The position numbers and the translations under genes are program-made. Positions 11,031 to 21,304 of a stretch of DNA of 64,000 nucleotides are shown here, one piece after another. How positions within the stretch are numbered: position 1 is the stretch's first letter; each line of letters begins with the position of its first letter. The stretch comes from Vandiemenella viatica. Taxonomy: Eukaryota; Arthropoda; Insecta; Orthoptera; Morabidae. The stretch is taken from positions 19,353,687 to 19,417,686 of the forward strand of contig CM061919.1 in assembly GCA_031002005.1 (NCBI GenBank), read 5' to 3'. A model generated the notes under the pieces. It saw only the letters and a list, made by a program, of their open reading frames with translations, did no database searches and was not told where the DNA came from.

Positions 11031-11829
11031 CAACTCAAGTTTTCTTTGAGTTCTTCTAATTGTTCCAATAAGCTTTCATTCTTTCCGAGAAAGCTTGTTT
11101 GCGTTCTTCCGACCACTTTGGTCTGTATTGTTTTTATTTTGGTTGCTCAGTAATAACTTCCCATTTGTCTACTTTGTGTCTGAAGGTGTCTCTTTCTAAG
11201 ATGTCTGCTGCTCCTATGCTTGCACTTTTAAGATCCTTCCGAATTTCATTCAGCCAAGGTGTTGGATTTTTAAGTAAACTTACATAATCTATTATCTTTT
11301 TTGTCAATCGACTTTCTGGTAATCTCTTTAGGTGACCAAAGAATTTCATTCGCCTTTCTTTATGTCAATTTCGATATTTGAAAACTTTTCTGTTGTTTTT
11401 ATTGTTTGTAGTCTGTAACCATCTTTAGTGAGTCTTGTTCTTAGAATTTTTTTAATGATATTTCTCTCTACTTTTTTAATATCTTCAAGGTCATGTTTTC
11501 TGTTAAGTGTTAGTGTTTCACTTGCATAGAGGACTGTTGGTTTTATAGCTGTGTTGTAATGACGAATTTTCGTCTCTCTTGACATAGATTTTTTGTTGCA
11601 AAGATTTTTGACTAACCGTAATGCTTTTCTTTACTTTTTGGAGGCGATTTTGCTGTGAGATTTTCTCAAGGCCTGTCGGTTTGATGAATTCTCCGAGGTA
11701 TTTAAAGTATGGGACCCTGTTGATTTTACCGTATTTTGTTCTGAAACTTGCTATTTCTGTCTTTGAACATATTAATTCATTTTTCTCGAGTGAGATTTGT
11801 AATCCTACTTTTCTGCACATTCTTTGAGT
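11031..11829 (-). pseudogene. Non-LTR retrotransposon reverse transcriptase, C-terminal part
   Basis: Read on the minus strand: FRTKYGKINRVPYFKYLGE, then IKPTVLYASETLTLNRK, DIKKVERNIIKKIL, LKFFGHLKRLPESRLTKKI, WLNEIRKDL and finally KWSEERKQAFSERMKAYW. This is the thumb and C-terminal region of an insect LINE reverse transcriptase. Frameshifts divide it into at least three frames. The upstream catalytic part, at 14534-14650, was separated from it by a hAT insertion at 11838-14525. The LINE is truncated at its 5' end, as is usual for such copies. Confidence 0.85.
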
Positions 11830-11864
11830 GTCTCAAGCAGTGCTAGAAATTCGTTTGTAAATCT

Positions 11865-11927
11865 AGGCGTATTTGTTACGCCTGACTTTCAGACTCAGGC
11901 GTAAAATGAAAATGTTAGGCGTAATTA
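11865..11927. repeat. hAT left subterminal repeat
   Basis: About 63 bases: AGGCGTATTTGTTACGCC, then CAGGCGTAAAATGAAAAT, then TTAGGCGTAATTA. A diverged direct copy lies at 14431-14495. Each copy holds several GGCGTA/TACGCC hexamers, like the clustered subterminal sites bound by hAT transposases. Confidence 0.8.
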
Positions 11928-12392
11928 TATTATAATTATGAAAATACAGATCTACTGCAACACAATTTAAAACTGTAAATAGGCCCAGAAAAAATTAATA
12001 TGGTTTGCATGTGCAATACATCATATACCAAAATTGTGAAATAATTTAATATGATTATTGATTTCATTGTACTTTGACAGTAACTTTTGAATTTTACACA
12101 ATGATCTTCATCTTCAGATGTTTAATTCCCAAATATTTTCAATTTTTTTTTCCCGATTCATCGCCAGAGGATTATTTCTTTCAAATACAAATAAGTCAAT
12201 AAGTAAAATAAAAATTGTAAAATATTTTCCTTGATGTACAAATTTTAAGAATAATTTGATTTAACAGTTTCTGTGTACAATTTATCGGCAAGATCGCAGA
12301 AACGAAACCATTCAATTTATTGAATATAACGTAGCTGAATAGTAAATGCAATGATTCCCCACTTTAAATATCAGGAAAAATGCCTTATGGCC

Positions 12393-13990
12393 TTACATGA
12401 AGTGCTGTATTTTTAATAAATTTGGGTATTGGTTGTCTTCACTATTTTTGCTATATACTCTGTTCCAAAGCTGACGACTTGATAGAGATTTCTTGTCCTT
12501 ACCCCATATTTTCCAGCGCAGAAATTCATCAGAACCTTGTTGTTTGCTTATGGTCACTGCTGCAGGTAAATCCTTGAGGACCTCTTCAAACTTCTTTACT
12601 CCATAAATTAATATATCCTCATTTGGAATGTTAATTGCATCAAAAATATGCAATTAGTTCGAAGATCTTTGAAGCGTTTTGTTAATCCTGTCAAGAAATT
12701 TCTGATTTATCTTCGCGATCACGTAAAAATATCTGCAGACCCTCTTTACTCAATTTTATACTCACAAGTACCAGTACCCAAGTTACAGTCCCTATAAAAT
12801 TAAGACAGAGTTTCTCCATTCACAGCAATTAAATTTTTCAATTTCATTCCGCAGATTGTGAGTTCAGACATCACTTTCTCAATGTTCGCCTTGTCATATT
12901 GAATATTTTTGGAAAATGTTGACAAAACACCAGTTACATCAATCGGAAAGCACAAAAATATTATGAACCGCACTGATTTTAAAGTTTTTAAGTAGTTCGT
13001 CACTTTTGCTTGAAAAATTTTGTTGTAGTTTTTGTAAGCACAAAAGTCTTCAAAATACGAAACAATGACTGTGTAATTCCTGAGCAATAATTTTAAAGCT
13101 CTGTTTTTTGAAGAAATCCACCTGGTGAATATGATTGACAAGTGGTTAACGACTGGTTCATCCAATGCTTCAGCCAAATCTTTAAATCGTTTCTTATGCT
13201 TTGGACTTTTTTTAAAAAAAAATTGTATACACCTTAATTACTTTTTCGCATTTTTGAGCGTAGTTAATGTTACTGAAGCTATCAGAAACACATAGTTCTA
13301 TCCGATGAGGAATACAATGCACAGATATAATATTACCGCACGCGTTGCGCAATTTTGCAACCATACCATTGCTAACACCTTTATTAACACTTGCCCCATC
13401 TAGACAGAAACCTACAAGTTTCTCTTTCCAAGAATCACCATCGAATGTTTCATTTAAAGTGTCCAAAATACAATCGAATATGCTTTTAGCTGATCCGTCA
13501 CTTAATGGCTTTAATTTTAAGAAATCTACTCGTTCCTGCCCTTTTTAACAGATGCTACGTTGATTTAACATTCAATTGTTTTTCTTGTAACTGTAACAAA
13601 CGTGGGTAATCTGTGAACGCAAAGTTGCCTTTTTAAATGGAGTAAGCAGTATTAAATAAAACACACATTTTTTGGTGTAATTTGTCACTCATGGCACTCA
13701 ACGTAAGTGCTAATGGTGTCTGTAATGATTTTTTTTTTTCGCCAAATCTGCCGCGCACGAATTCTGATGGACTTCACTTTTTTCATGTTTTCTAACTGTT
13801 TCTAATCTAGATATAACCTTTGCATTTACGAAACTCGTTAAAGATTAATTCGCAAACTGCCTACAAACGACGCCTATTTTCACTGCCTTGTTCTGTTGAT
13901 AACCAAGGAAAACTTTTTTTCCACTTACTTAATGTGTGTTTACCCTCGGCATTAGTTGTCGATGTACTGGTGGTAACAGCAGGCATAGTA
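12393..13990 (-). pseudogene. hAT-family transposase (KIAA1586/ZNF862-like type), decayed
   Basis: Blocks in order on the minus strand: a degenerate N-terminal KWKKSFPWLSTEQ segment with a stop (about 13850-13940); KLVGFCLDGASVNKGVSNG and SVHCIPHRIELCVSD (13212-13466), the catalytic-core region with the conserved acidic residue and CxxH-type helix; ALDEPVVNHL and FTRWISSKNRALK (13100-13177); and a C-terminal block ending near 12393. Frames are interrupted between blocks. Domesticated vertebrate proteins of this group share these motifs, so the subfamily label is from memory. It would have excised and integrated the element when intact. Confidence 0.8.
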
Positions 13991-14430
13991 GCTGATAAAT
14001 TTTGAACTGTTTTTGATCGTTTACTTGCTTGTTGAACTCCTGGATTGCGTGAAGTTACAGCAGGCCTACTGGTAGTAGCTGAAGGGGATGATGATTTGTC
14101 AGCAGCTGATGTTTCTTCATTTCCTGGCAGTTCTCGTTTATAGGTACTCGTAACACTTCTATCACCAATACTTGTCTTTACAAATGGTATAAAGTCAGTA
14201 ATTTTACATCATTACATCCTTTGTTAAGCGAATAACAGAGAAGGATAACGCACGCGCTAGAATTCTTTTTTTCACTTCGCGGTACTTCCCCCTGAACTTC
14301 AGAAACGTATTATTGGAAACTTTGAAATGATCAAAACGACAAGAATTGAAATTAATTATTGGAATATAACCTTGAACACGCAAAACTGAAAACAAGTTCC
14401 AAAATGTAATTTTTTTAAGTTTTGATGCTT

Positions 14431-14495
14431 AGGCGTATTTTCTACGCCTTTGACGAATATTGCAGGCGTAAAACGAAAATATTCAGGTGTAATTA
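14431..14495. repeat. hAT right subterminal repeat, direct orientation
   Basis: AGGCGTATTTTCTACGCC, GCAGGCGTAAAACGAAAAT and CAGGTGTAATTA align with the left repeat in the same orientation, not inverted like the terminal repeats. Confidence 0.8.
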
Positions 14496-14533
14496 CGCCT
14501 AACGCCCGGTCAATTTCGAGCACTGGTCTCAAG

Positions 14534-14650
14534 CTGTTTGATTCCAGTCTCTTCATCTTCCGCTAGTATTGCCAAATCATCCGCAAAAGTGAGGTATGGT
14601 TTATAGAGGTTATTTTTGGGAAAGCCAAGTGGAATTGGTTTCCAATACTT
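14534..14650 (-). pseudogene. LINE reverse transcriptase catalytic segment (part of the LINE at 11031-11829)
   Basis: Minus-strand translation gives PLGFPKNNLYKPYLTFADDL and then AILAEDEETGIKQLET, with FADD as the reverse-transcriptase active site. It joins in orientation to the C-terminal part at 11031-11829 once the hAT element and one copy of its 8-bp duplication are removed. Upstream coding stops near 14650, so the LINE copy was truncated there when it inserted. Confidence 0.88.
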
Positions 14651-15513
14651 ACATTTCCTGAGTTACTGAATTATTATTATTATCTTTATTAATTTCCTCT
14701 GGACCAAATAAATTATTGGAATAATCTGGATTCTGCCTCTCAAATTTGTAAATGTCTGACAGTTTCATCGGATTCTCAATGTTACTGAAGTCGGGAGGGA
14801 AGCTGGAGCATACTTTTATATAAGTACTAACTCTTTCCGATGTTCTGTTTAGCGCCTTTACTTGAGATTCAAGAATCGTTTATAGAAAGCTTAAATCATC
14901 TTTGTTCTCAACGTTGAGTACTGCCTTTTTTCTACCGATATCGTGTGGCAGAGTGACATTTCTATCAAGAGCTTTGCCACTATTCAGGTCTTGAAACTTA
15001 ACCCCGTTGCACTAGATTTGCCTATTACCCTGCTTATGTTGGGAATGGTAGGCAATTTTTTGAAGTGGAGGGTAACATCGTTGTTAATGGCTGGATCTAC
15101 GTAAGTCCCTTCCCGGATACTGTTTGACTAAATACTCAAATAACAGACGGAACCCGCTTGGAGATGAGATCCTGCAACAACAAAAACATTTATGTAGAAC
15201 TTCAAATGAACACGTTACATAGCGAGAAAACAATGTAAACCTTACCAATAGTCCTGATACTCCATATCGGTAGTGGTGGTGGTATGTTCGTCGACTGGAA
15301 TATCAACACAGACACCATATCGGCTGCAGCGTCGAAGCCGTTTGAAGACCTGATACTAAAACAGAAAAAAAATGTATGCAGTAACGTCAAACAAATAACT
15401 TAAAACTTACCAATAGTTGTGAGACTCCATTCGGGAGGCCCACTGACTCGAAGATCCTGTCGGTAGCAACAGATATAGTGTCATAAGCCCCCGCATTCCA
15501 GATCAGCAGGCTC
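14651..15513 (-). pseudogene. Decayed spliced gene with a Polinton/Maverick-like domain
   Basis: At least three minus-strand exons have consensus splice sites: 15513-15412 (acceptor TTTCAG, donor TATTG|GTAAGT), 15357-15248 (donor TATTG|GTAAGG) and about 15172-14651 (acceptor TGTTGCAG, donor GAAAT|GTAAGT). The large exon carries KKAVLNVENKDDLSFL, then RTSERVSTYIKV, then MKLSDIYKFERQNPDYSNN. From memory this order resembles a conserved segment found in Polinton/Maverick polymerase-type proteins and in related uncharacterised invertebrate proteins. The large exon has two frame changes and one in-frame stop. The first two exons end alike (ATGGAGT-TCA--ACTATTG), suggesting exon duplication. Identity is uncertain; the spliced coding nature is firmer. 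Confidence 0.5.
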
Positions 15514-15519
15514 TGAAAA

Positions 15520-17581
15520 ATAAATTGTTATATTATAAAGAAAAAAACCGTTAAATATGTGTTCTTACCGCTATTCATTACACTCATTATTTTTTTGTTT
15601 TATTTTTTTATATTTTTGCTGCAAAACTTAATTTAAAAGACATAGATATTCACTGAAAACTGCACTACATCATGTTGAAATCACATAAAACAGGTTATAT
15701 CATAAAGAATTTATGTTGTAGTTATCCCCAAATATACCATTTAATTATGACTTCTGTAAACGTTAATTACCTAACTATAAGGTTTCACATCGGCTAATTT
15801 TAGTCTTAAACAAGCTTCAAATTTTTTATTTGTTTTTATGTTTAGATTTTGGTAACTAATTTAGTTAACATATCTTCGTTGTGTATAATTTTAGAATTTA
15901 ACATTCAATTTGTTCTTAACTGTAAATGACCACTTTACTGCTATGAATAACGTGCTGTAAATCTTGCAAGGACGCCCCCAAAATATGCATTTTTACTATT
16001 TGTTGATCTGCATCGAATTTCTGTAGTTGTCGGTTCGTTATAAAAATAGCATACATCACCTTCTGTAGCTGTTTGTAGTCCTGGAACACGATCGCCATAT
16101 TGTAAGGAGATTTTTTGTTGTTATCTTTCGGTCCCCTTGCAGTTTTGCACGTTGTGGGCCAAATAAATTCAACAACTTGGCCACGAACGATTGCAAAACA
16201 TTAATTTACCAGTTTCCTGTGGTAGTACATGCTGAATACTGATCTTTACGATTTGGTTTAACCGTACTGGCAATTTTCACTGAGAAAGCTTCGTTTGCAC
16301 TTTACATGACATTTATTCAGTATAAATGTAAGCTGTTAAATACAGCTGCTGAAAAATCTTTCATCATGAGACATTCTAAACATTTTTTGTCTGACGGCTA
16401 CATTGCCTAACCATCCGCTACTGACTCTCACTTCTCGAGTGACGTCACACGCAGAAGTTGTTCACACACTGCTGTATGGCCCTGGCCCAGTAAATATTTA
16501 TCACATGGTTAACTAAAAAAATACTCCGTACATGAAACCTCTCATGTAAAAATACATATAACTTTACAAAGAGTTATACAGTCTATTTAAACAGCTACGT
16601 CACATGCTACAATACAATCGAATAAAAGAAAGTACTCTGAAGAACACAGAATTATTCTGGGTCGTTGGTAGGCACATATATTACTCAACACAAGAAAAAG
16701 ACCGATTATTAGTTTTGTTTATGGCTTCGTTATAAACTTCAACGGTGAGAACGTTTCGTAGATGAAATGGCGTCTGCCACCCACGTCTTCATCATGACCT
16801 CATCCGCTTGCGAAATCGTTTGCCACTGTGGCACTTCTGGTAATGATACCTCGGTTGACTAAATACCGAAAGAAGTTTAGTCTTTCTTTTTATTTTTATT
16901 TTGTGCGGGCATATATTCAGTCGGAGTAGCCAAATGTTTCCTCACTAAAACAATGGTAATAAGACCCTGAAGTCCACCACAAGAAATGCCTTAATATCAA
17001 AAAGCTCCCTTCAGCAATTGTTTTGTAAATTAATATCGTAAGATATAATCGTATTTGTTTCAGAAATAAACGTCCTCATTATCTGAAGTAAAGACAATAG
17101 TTCAACATCGAGGATCTGAGGCCAGCCATAAATTATGAAATGATGGATTACATCAGCTAGTTAGTAATTTATAGAAGCTTCTTAGTAATGAAGGTGTAAT
17201 GATACAGGGTGTGTGCCTATCACCTCGTTAGACGCTTGTTCTGCCTTCCAGTGAGCGACCTCTCTGTTCTGACTGTAATCTCTGTCCGCCGCCTCTTGAA
17301 TACCCTCCCGAGGACATGAATTCTTTAACCTGCTTAAGAAGTTTCCCTTACTGTAATCTGTGCGACTCATAATGCTAATTGGCTCACATTTAAGCTCTGT
17401 AGTTTAAACTCACTGGAATAATAATATCTCTTCTTCCCTCTTAGCACCACACCGAACTCCGCAGTCATACAATCTGCTCCCACAAGAACGGTGAAAAATG
17501 TGGGACGCACGAGCCACATAGAAAAAAAACATGGCAACAATGTCGTTTTCTGTCAATATAATACATGTTTTGAAACTGTTC
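15520..17581. other. Unassigned DNA
   Basis: About 2 kb of AT-rich sequence. A 60-codon minus-strand frame at 15916-16098 has no motif I recognise. A GTGACGTCAC palindrome lies near 16440, in sequence with a local resemblance to 7315-7360. Nothing else is supported. Confidence 0.5.
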
Positions 17582-17593
17582 TCACGAAAAGTT

Positions 17594-17854
17594 TTTTTTT
17601 TTATTATTATTTTTTTATTGTATTTACGTCTCTCAACATCGAGGTCTTTAGAGACGGGAAAGGATGGGGGCAAGGATGGGGGCAAGGAATGGGAAGGAAT
17701 TCGGCCATGGCCTTTTGAAGGAAGCATCCCGGCATTTGCCTGGAGTGATTTGGGAAACCATGGAAAACCCAAATCTGGATGCCCGGACGGGGATCGAACC
17801 GCCTTCCTCCCGAATGCGAGGCGAGAACGCTATCCGTTACACCGCCACGCTCGG
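17594..17854 (-). mobile_element. SINE family 1 copy with complete head and 12-bp target duplication
   Basis: The minus strand starts ACCGAGCGTGGCGGTGTAAC (A box TGGCGGTGTAACGG). The B box is GGTTCGATCCCC, followed by the family body with ATGGAAAACCCAAATC-type and CCATGGCC blocks, a GGATGGGGGCAAG-type repeat and an A-rich tail. It is flanked by TCACGAAAAGTT at 17582-17593 and 17855-17866. It has the best tRNA-like head of the family here and serves as the reference for the other copies. Confidence 0.93.
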
Positions 17855-17866
17855 TCACGAAAAGTT

Positions 17867-19951
17867 AATGTTGAGATAAATCTGGTGATGTTAGGTTATA
17901 ATTATAATGTCGTAAATGTCTCCTCTGTTTTGTTTTATTCATGCAAAATAAAATACCAAATCTACCTTACTTTATTTCTTGTCACTTTTACGACAAGATT
18001 ACCATTAGTTATATGACGTCAACTAAACTTTACAAGTCCAACAAACTTTTATTCTGCAGTTTCTCAGATATCACAAACTACTAAACACATTTTTTAATAC
18101 ACGTAACTTTTATACAAGCAGCCTTTTCATTCAAGGTCCAACTATTTTCATAAATTTTGTTGCTTTCTTCTAGCCGATTCCATATCATCAAGCCATCTTA
18201 TTCGTGTCTCTTCATTAATTATTGCACACATTTTCCTCTCCTTGGTCTCAGAAATGCATGCTTCCGGTTTATTCTTTTTTGCCAACTATGTTCCCAAATA
18301 TGCAATTAATATATGATATTCGTATGTTATAATACACCCAGTCAAGCACATTTCTGTATTTAGATACATATATAAACTGGTGGGATTTATGTCCTGTACA
18401 AGATCTTATCCGCCTCCCTTTTCTATTCCCTTTGAGAACAATGTCCACCGTGAATGAGTTGAAACGTCGTTGTGAACATTGCTTGACAACAGTATATCGA
18501 TGGTAATCATTTTCTATTTGTGAGTAAGGCGTCTAAACTAAACCGAGCAGCATTAACAAGTTTTGAGATCGAGTCAGTAGTTAACTCTATTTAAAAATCT
18601 GTTGTAACAGAATTCAACTAACTATATAGTATATATATATAGCGGCTACGAATGAAATGGATTGCGCAGTCGATAAGAAACCCTGTCACCATGTCATTAT
18701 CATCACACGAATTTTCTTTACATTACTTGGTGAGTCCTTCACAACTACATACAATAAGTTGGGTGCGTCAACTGTCCGGCAAGTATGTGTCCTGCTGCAT
18801 TCAACCAAATTTCCCAGTTAGTCCTGCTCACGGCAAAACTGGTATTACACTTGTCGCTGCAAGTTTTCTCCACCTCTGATCTTTTATGTCTCTCCATCCG
18901 TGTTTACACCTCAGGCGTCAGGAACGTAACAATTGCTCCTCTACGACCAAAATGCAGGGTCTTTCAGAAAGGACTTTCTATTAAAAAGGTATAGACAATT
19001 GAATAAAGCGTCATTTTAGCAGTATAAAAAGCAAGTGTTACAAAATAGCGTCATTTTGATATGATCTGACTAAAGCAGACATACAGCAGAAATTAAATTC
19101 TTGCTATACAACTTGAGTGATGGGAGTCAAATCTGCAACTTCGGTGTAGAGTCGGTTTATGCATTCAACTAGATATGTTGGTAAACGCGGAACATACATT
19201 CAGTCAAGTGTGTGTGTGTGTGTGTGTAAGATGGTGCAAATTGGACCAGCACAATAAAACTACCAGCCTGGGGCACGCACAACAAAGAAATATCAGACTG
19301 CTCTACTGCATCGTCTGGGTTGTAGCAAAGGGACACAATGTACTTCTTCATCAAACTTACTACCGCACAATTATCACGCACGTACACAACTACACGTATC
19401 GTATGCCATCCACCTGCATACCTGGTAATATCATATCTTCAACTCAAATGTCTCCATGAACAGAGTTCTAATTACCGATATGAATTGCTGATCTACTAGG
19501 GGAATCTTTATCATAGTAGGCGTGAAAATACGCTGCATTTCTGACGCAGCAATTCCATGTACACTTTCTGGCAAAAAAACTGGCGATTAACGTCAGAGTC
19601 TAAGACTCTAATTTTGCACAATCTGACATCATCTGACAGTAAGTTTTTTAAAGTACTATTCCACTGGCGGGTATTCAATTCAGCGCCATCTGTAATTCAT
19701 TTCCTTACGTCAAGAAACTCACCGCATACTGACGATTCTAATTGGCAGGGTGGTTCATCAATGCATTTCAGACGAAATTTGGCTCTATTTTTATTTCCTT
19801 TCTAAACGAATTGAATCTACACATTGCGTATGTATATAATATATCCTCGATTCTTACCTAATTGCGACAGGAAATAACATACTTAAGAAATGTCTAACAA
19901 CTGATAGTATCCAATGTATTCTTTAAACCAACTGCAAACTATGAACGCTTT
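17867..19951. other. Unassigned DNA with a GT microsatellite
   Basis: No gene is recognised. A (GT)n run of about 20 bases lies at about 19208-19228. The stretch 19720-19775 is an inverted match to 33470-33525 (core ACCACCCTGCCAAT), a small dispersed repeat. Open frames of 60-95 codons here have no motif. Confidence 0.5.
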
Positions 19952-20172
19952 TTTTTGTTTTGCTTTTGGCTTTACGCCTAATCGACGTCGGGGTCATTAG
20001 AGGCAGTAAAGGACTGGGGACAAGGAACGGGAAGGAACTCGAGCATGTCCTTTTTGAATGAAACATCCCGGCATTCGCCTGGAAACGATAAAAAAACAAA
20101 ACAAATGTGGATGCGCGAACGGAGATTCGATTACGAGGCCAGAACTTTAACCACCCACCCACCACTCTCAGT
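19952..20172 (-). mobile_element. SINE family 1 copy, diverged
   Basis: Keeps the order of the family body on the minus strand: head remnant GAGTGGTGGGTGGGTGGTTA, a degenerate B box, CGGGATGTTTCATTCAAAAA, a GTTCCTTCCCGTTCC-type block and a GACGTCGATTAGGCGTAAAG tail. It has more substitutions than the 7.5- and 17.6-kb copies, so it is older. Confidence 0.85.
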
Positions 20173-20666
20173 GATTTAAGCGGGTTGTTGGGGGGAGTGG
20201 GAAGCGGGAAATTGTTAATTTATGTGCTTTACAACATTGTGATTTAGTCCTACAAGGGTACAGTGAAACACTAAAAAATACCTCAGAAAGACAATTCAAA
20301 ACCGAAGAAGAGGCCGCTCTGTAAATACTAGCATGTTCCTCTCCCAAAATTCCGTCGCGCAGCTTTGTTGACTATTTCATCTAAAATAATAAGCTCATAG
20401 CAGTGATTTATTTAAATTTATCGGTATAGAAGTGAAATACTTGTTATTTTTAATTGCTTTGGCGTTTTATTTCGATAAATACTTAACCACGTGTCTAATA
20501 TTATGCGAGCGGAACTGTCAAGTCTTCAAAATTTAGAAAATTCTTAACATTATTAAAGATGTGTAAGCGACAGTTAAAGATTATTTAGGTGAAACATGCC
20601 TCTAAACCAGTTTGCGGGAAAATACATCTCAAGTTTGAACGGTACTCCGCGTATACATTGAACAGG
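20173..20666. other. Unassigned DNA
   Basis: AT-rich, with no recognisable gene or repeat. Confidence 0.5.
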
Positions 20667-20772
20667 CCGGTTGTTTCCTCTAACGCTTATCGGCTGTATG
20701 TTAACCCGCTGGATTCGTCATTCCATAGTCGCGGGTTGGAATCCACTTCCAGTTGATTTTTTTTTTTTTTTT
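20667..20772 (+). repeat. tRNA-like SINE fragment
   Basis: TGGATTCGTCATTCCA resembles a tRNA anticodon arm with a CGT (Thr-like) triplet. It is followed by the B-box-like GCGGGTTGGAATCCA and a run of T. The 5' half does not fold as a proper tRNA, so this is a tRNA-derived repeat, not a gene. Confidence 0.4.
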
Positions 20773-20824
20773 CAGTTTATGTTCTGTTTTTACTTATTGC
20801 ATTATAGACATTATTTATGTGAGA

Positions 20825-20995
20825 AATTTGAAGTGTCCACATGAAGGTAATAATTAAAATTCATGACGAAAATAATTCTGCGCTGTGCTATGAGAATCGT
20901 AACTCGTAGTAACACATTGGTCTACAGTAGTTATAACTGTTTATAGCTGGATAACATAAAAATGGTTTCATATAACTTCTAAACTAGCTGGGCAA
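20825..20995 (+). repeat. Dispersed repeat A, partial direct copy
   Basis: Matches 21735-21900 in the same orientation: GTGTCCACATGAAGGTAATA against GTGTCTACATATAGGTAATA, then GAGAATCGTAAC against GAGAATTGTAAC. It is clearly diverged. Confidence 0.6.
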
Positions 20996-21304
20996 GTTGT
21001 CTTTATCAACTGCTAGATACAATGTTAATTCAAAGCTTGATACAAAGAACTTTCACTTTTTGAACAGATGATTTACCACCGTGGCTTGTAGTTTAATAAC
21101 GCTGTGTTTTTACAAGGACACTTTCTTCTATTTCATTTTGAAAGATATTTTTCTTGACAGTAATACCAGATCGTGAAATTCTCTAATTGTTTCTAGAAGA
21201 TAGGAAACATATTTCATAGATAAAAATAATACGATACCGACGGAAACGCGACGATCGAACTGTGAAACTAGTATCGGCTTATTTACTATGGAACTACCAC
21301 AATA

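Larger units (their letters stand above)
11838..14525 (-). mobile_element. hAT DNA transposon with exact 8-bp target duplication
   Basis: Terminal inverted repeats CAGTGCTAGAAATT (left) and CAGTGCTCGAAATT (right, reverse complement) are flanked by GTCTCAAG at 11830-11837 and 14526-14533, a perfect 8-bp duplication diagnostic of hAT elements. The element is 2,688 bp, a plausible full length, and carries a decayed minus-strand transposase. It sits inside the reverse transcriptase of a LINE, so it is younger than that LINE. Its subterminal direct repeats are listed separately. Confidence 0.95.

Noticed and set aside
15916..16098. 60-codon minus-strand frame upstream of the Polinton-like relic, as a further exon
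   Set aside because: It has an ATG and reads plausibly, but I could not find a donor that joins it in frame to the exon at 15513, and it has no known motif.
17410..18016. Open frames up to 161 codons near 17.6 kb
   Set aside because: They cover the SINE at 17594-17854 and its flanks and have no protein motif outside the SINE.
19175..19459. 94-codon plus-strand frame near 19.2 kb
   Set aside because: It opens through a GT microsatellite and shows no protein motif.
20667..20772. A possible tRNA-Thr gene
   Set aside because: The anticodon arm and B box are tRNA-like, but the acceptor and D arms do not pair and the B box is altered.
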